Program-made: the position numbers and the translations under genes
Part shown: positions 40,827-41,147 of the stretch, piece by piece
Layout: each line of letters starts with the position of its first letter
Numbering within the stretch: position 1 is the stretch's first letter
Source: an uncultured Oscillibacter sp.
Lineage (GTDB): Bacteria > Bacillota > Clostridia > Oscillospirales > Oscillospiraceae
Assembly (NCBI GenBank): GCA_900544105.1
Contig: UQUC01000010.1
Span: forward strand, 1 to 41,147
Reading direction: 5' to 3'
Length of the DNA stretch: 41,147 nucleotides
Notes under the pieces: generated by a model
Database searches by the model: none
What the model saw: the letters and a program-made list of their open reading frames with translations, nothing else
What the model was told of the DNA's origin: nothing

Positions 40827-41147
40827 TCATTCAGGCGGAACTGAAGTGTAAGCAGACCGGGTGTGAGGCAGATCCCTGTGCCGTGGATAAGGTCATCGAG
40901 CTGCCAAGCCCGCGGTTCCAGCAGTTCAGCCGCGCACTGCTGGCTGACTATGATTTCATCGCAGAAAACAAAAATGCCATCCGACACGATGAGGATGCCA
41001 GGCACTGTCTGCTCATCCTCGATGCGGAGGGAATGGACGGTTTCCTTGTTGACCCGCAGGGGCACAACTACGCCCGGTACAGCGCCTTTGTTCCCAACGC
41101 CCGCAGCTTGCTGACGCCGGATATGGGGATCGACCGCAGCTATCTTT
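40823..41147 (+). CDS. Unrecognised mobile-element protein, truncated by window end
   Basis: Begins ATG overlapping the previous stop as ATGA and stays open to the last base (108 codons). The N-terminus MIIQAELKCKQTGCEADPCA has paired Cys residues, followed by an acidic mixed region ending DRSYL. No family was firmly recognised. It belongs to the same tightly packed operon. Confidence 0.6.
   Translation, partial: MIIQAELKCKQTGCEADPCAVDKVIELPSPRFQQFSRALLADYDFIAENKNAIRHDEDARHCLLILDAEGMDGFLVDPQGHNYARYSAFVPNARSLLTPDMGIDRSYL

Larger units (their letters stand above)
38441..41147. mobile_element. Left part of a second mobile element (partial)
   Basis: From the tRNA-like fragment onwards the gene content switches from housekeeping to element-type genes: an ArdA-like antirestriction protein, a small Cys-rich protein and unrecognised proteins of the kind common on Clostridia integrative conjugative elements. 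The genes are tightly packed on one strand. The element runs off the window, so type and right boundary are unknown. Confidence 0.55.

Overview
This window looks like a spore-forming, GC-rich gut Clostridia chromosome, most likely Oscillospiraceae (an Oscillibacter/Dysosmobacter/Flavonifractor-type genome). The evidence is the set of protein families (CtsR-McsA-ClpC, an ANTAR regulator beside glnA, a short 2[4Fe-4S] ferredoxin), AGGAGG-type ribosome sites throughout, and strongly GC-biased codons in the chromosomal genes. Genus is a guess. Two mobile regions interrupt the chromosome.

Region A (1-450) is chromosome: a 47-residue membrane peptide gene and the displaced original terminator of guaA.

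Region B (about 460-16395) is an AT-richer integrative island of about 15.9 kb, inserted in the last codons of guaA. A 10-bp core (ATTCCCACTC) lies at both ends, and paired TGTACTCA repeats just inside each end look like integrase arm sites. At its right end are an XRE repressor with three palindromic operators and a divergent operon xis-like/int/RHH mobilization-like/RepA-like ATPase/tnpV. In the middle is an 850-bp non-coding hub with seven 9-bp iterons in inverted clusters and several palindromes, a candidate origin and/or oriT. Its left part is one long defence operon: a small XRE regulator, type I restriction-modification hsdR (broken by a 1-base frameshift), hsdM and hsdS, then a complete QatABCD anti-phage system (KAP ATPase, QatB, QueC-like QatC, TatD-like QatD).

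Region C (16384-38400) is chromosome. On the minus strand, glnA, an ANTAR antiterminator-type regulator, pyrG and guaA form a tight cluster joined by glutamine: glnA makes it, and the two amidotransferases consume it. Next come a DUF11-type protein without a signal peptide and a plus-strand myo-inositol catabolic operon (iolE-iolB-iolD-iolG) with its own promoter and a LacI-type palindrome. Then follow an MBL-fold hydrolase, a large unrecognised membrane protein, the clpC-mcsA-ctsR stress operon (no mcsB) with two CtsR boxes, a ferredoxin, a TrmN6-like methyltransferase with rsmI, a rhomboid-fold protein lacking the catalytic serine, and two tRNA-Ser genes.

Region D (about 38440-41147, running off the end) looks like the start of a second mobile element. 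It has a tRNA-3'-end-like fragment, an unrecognised 225-residue protein, a small Cys-rich protein, an ArdA-like antirestriction protein and a truncated unrecognised gene. Strong hairpin/T-tract terminators sit immediately before the ribosome sites of its first genes, which suggests antitermination or attenuation.
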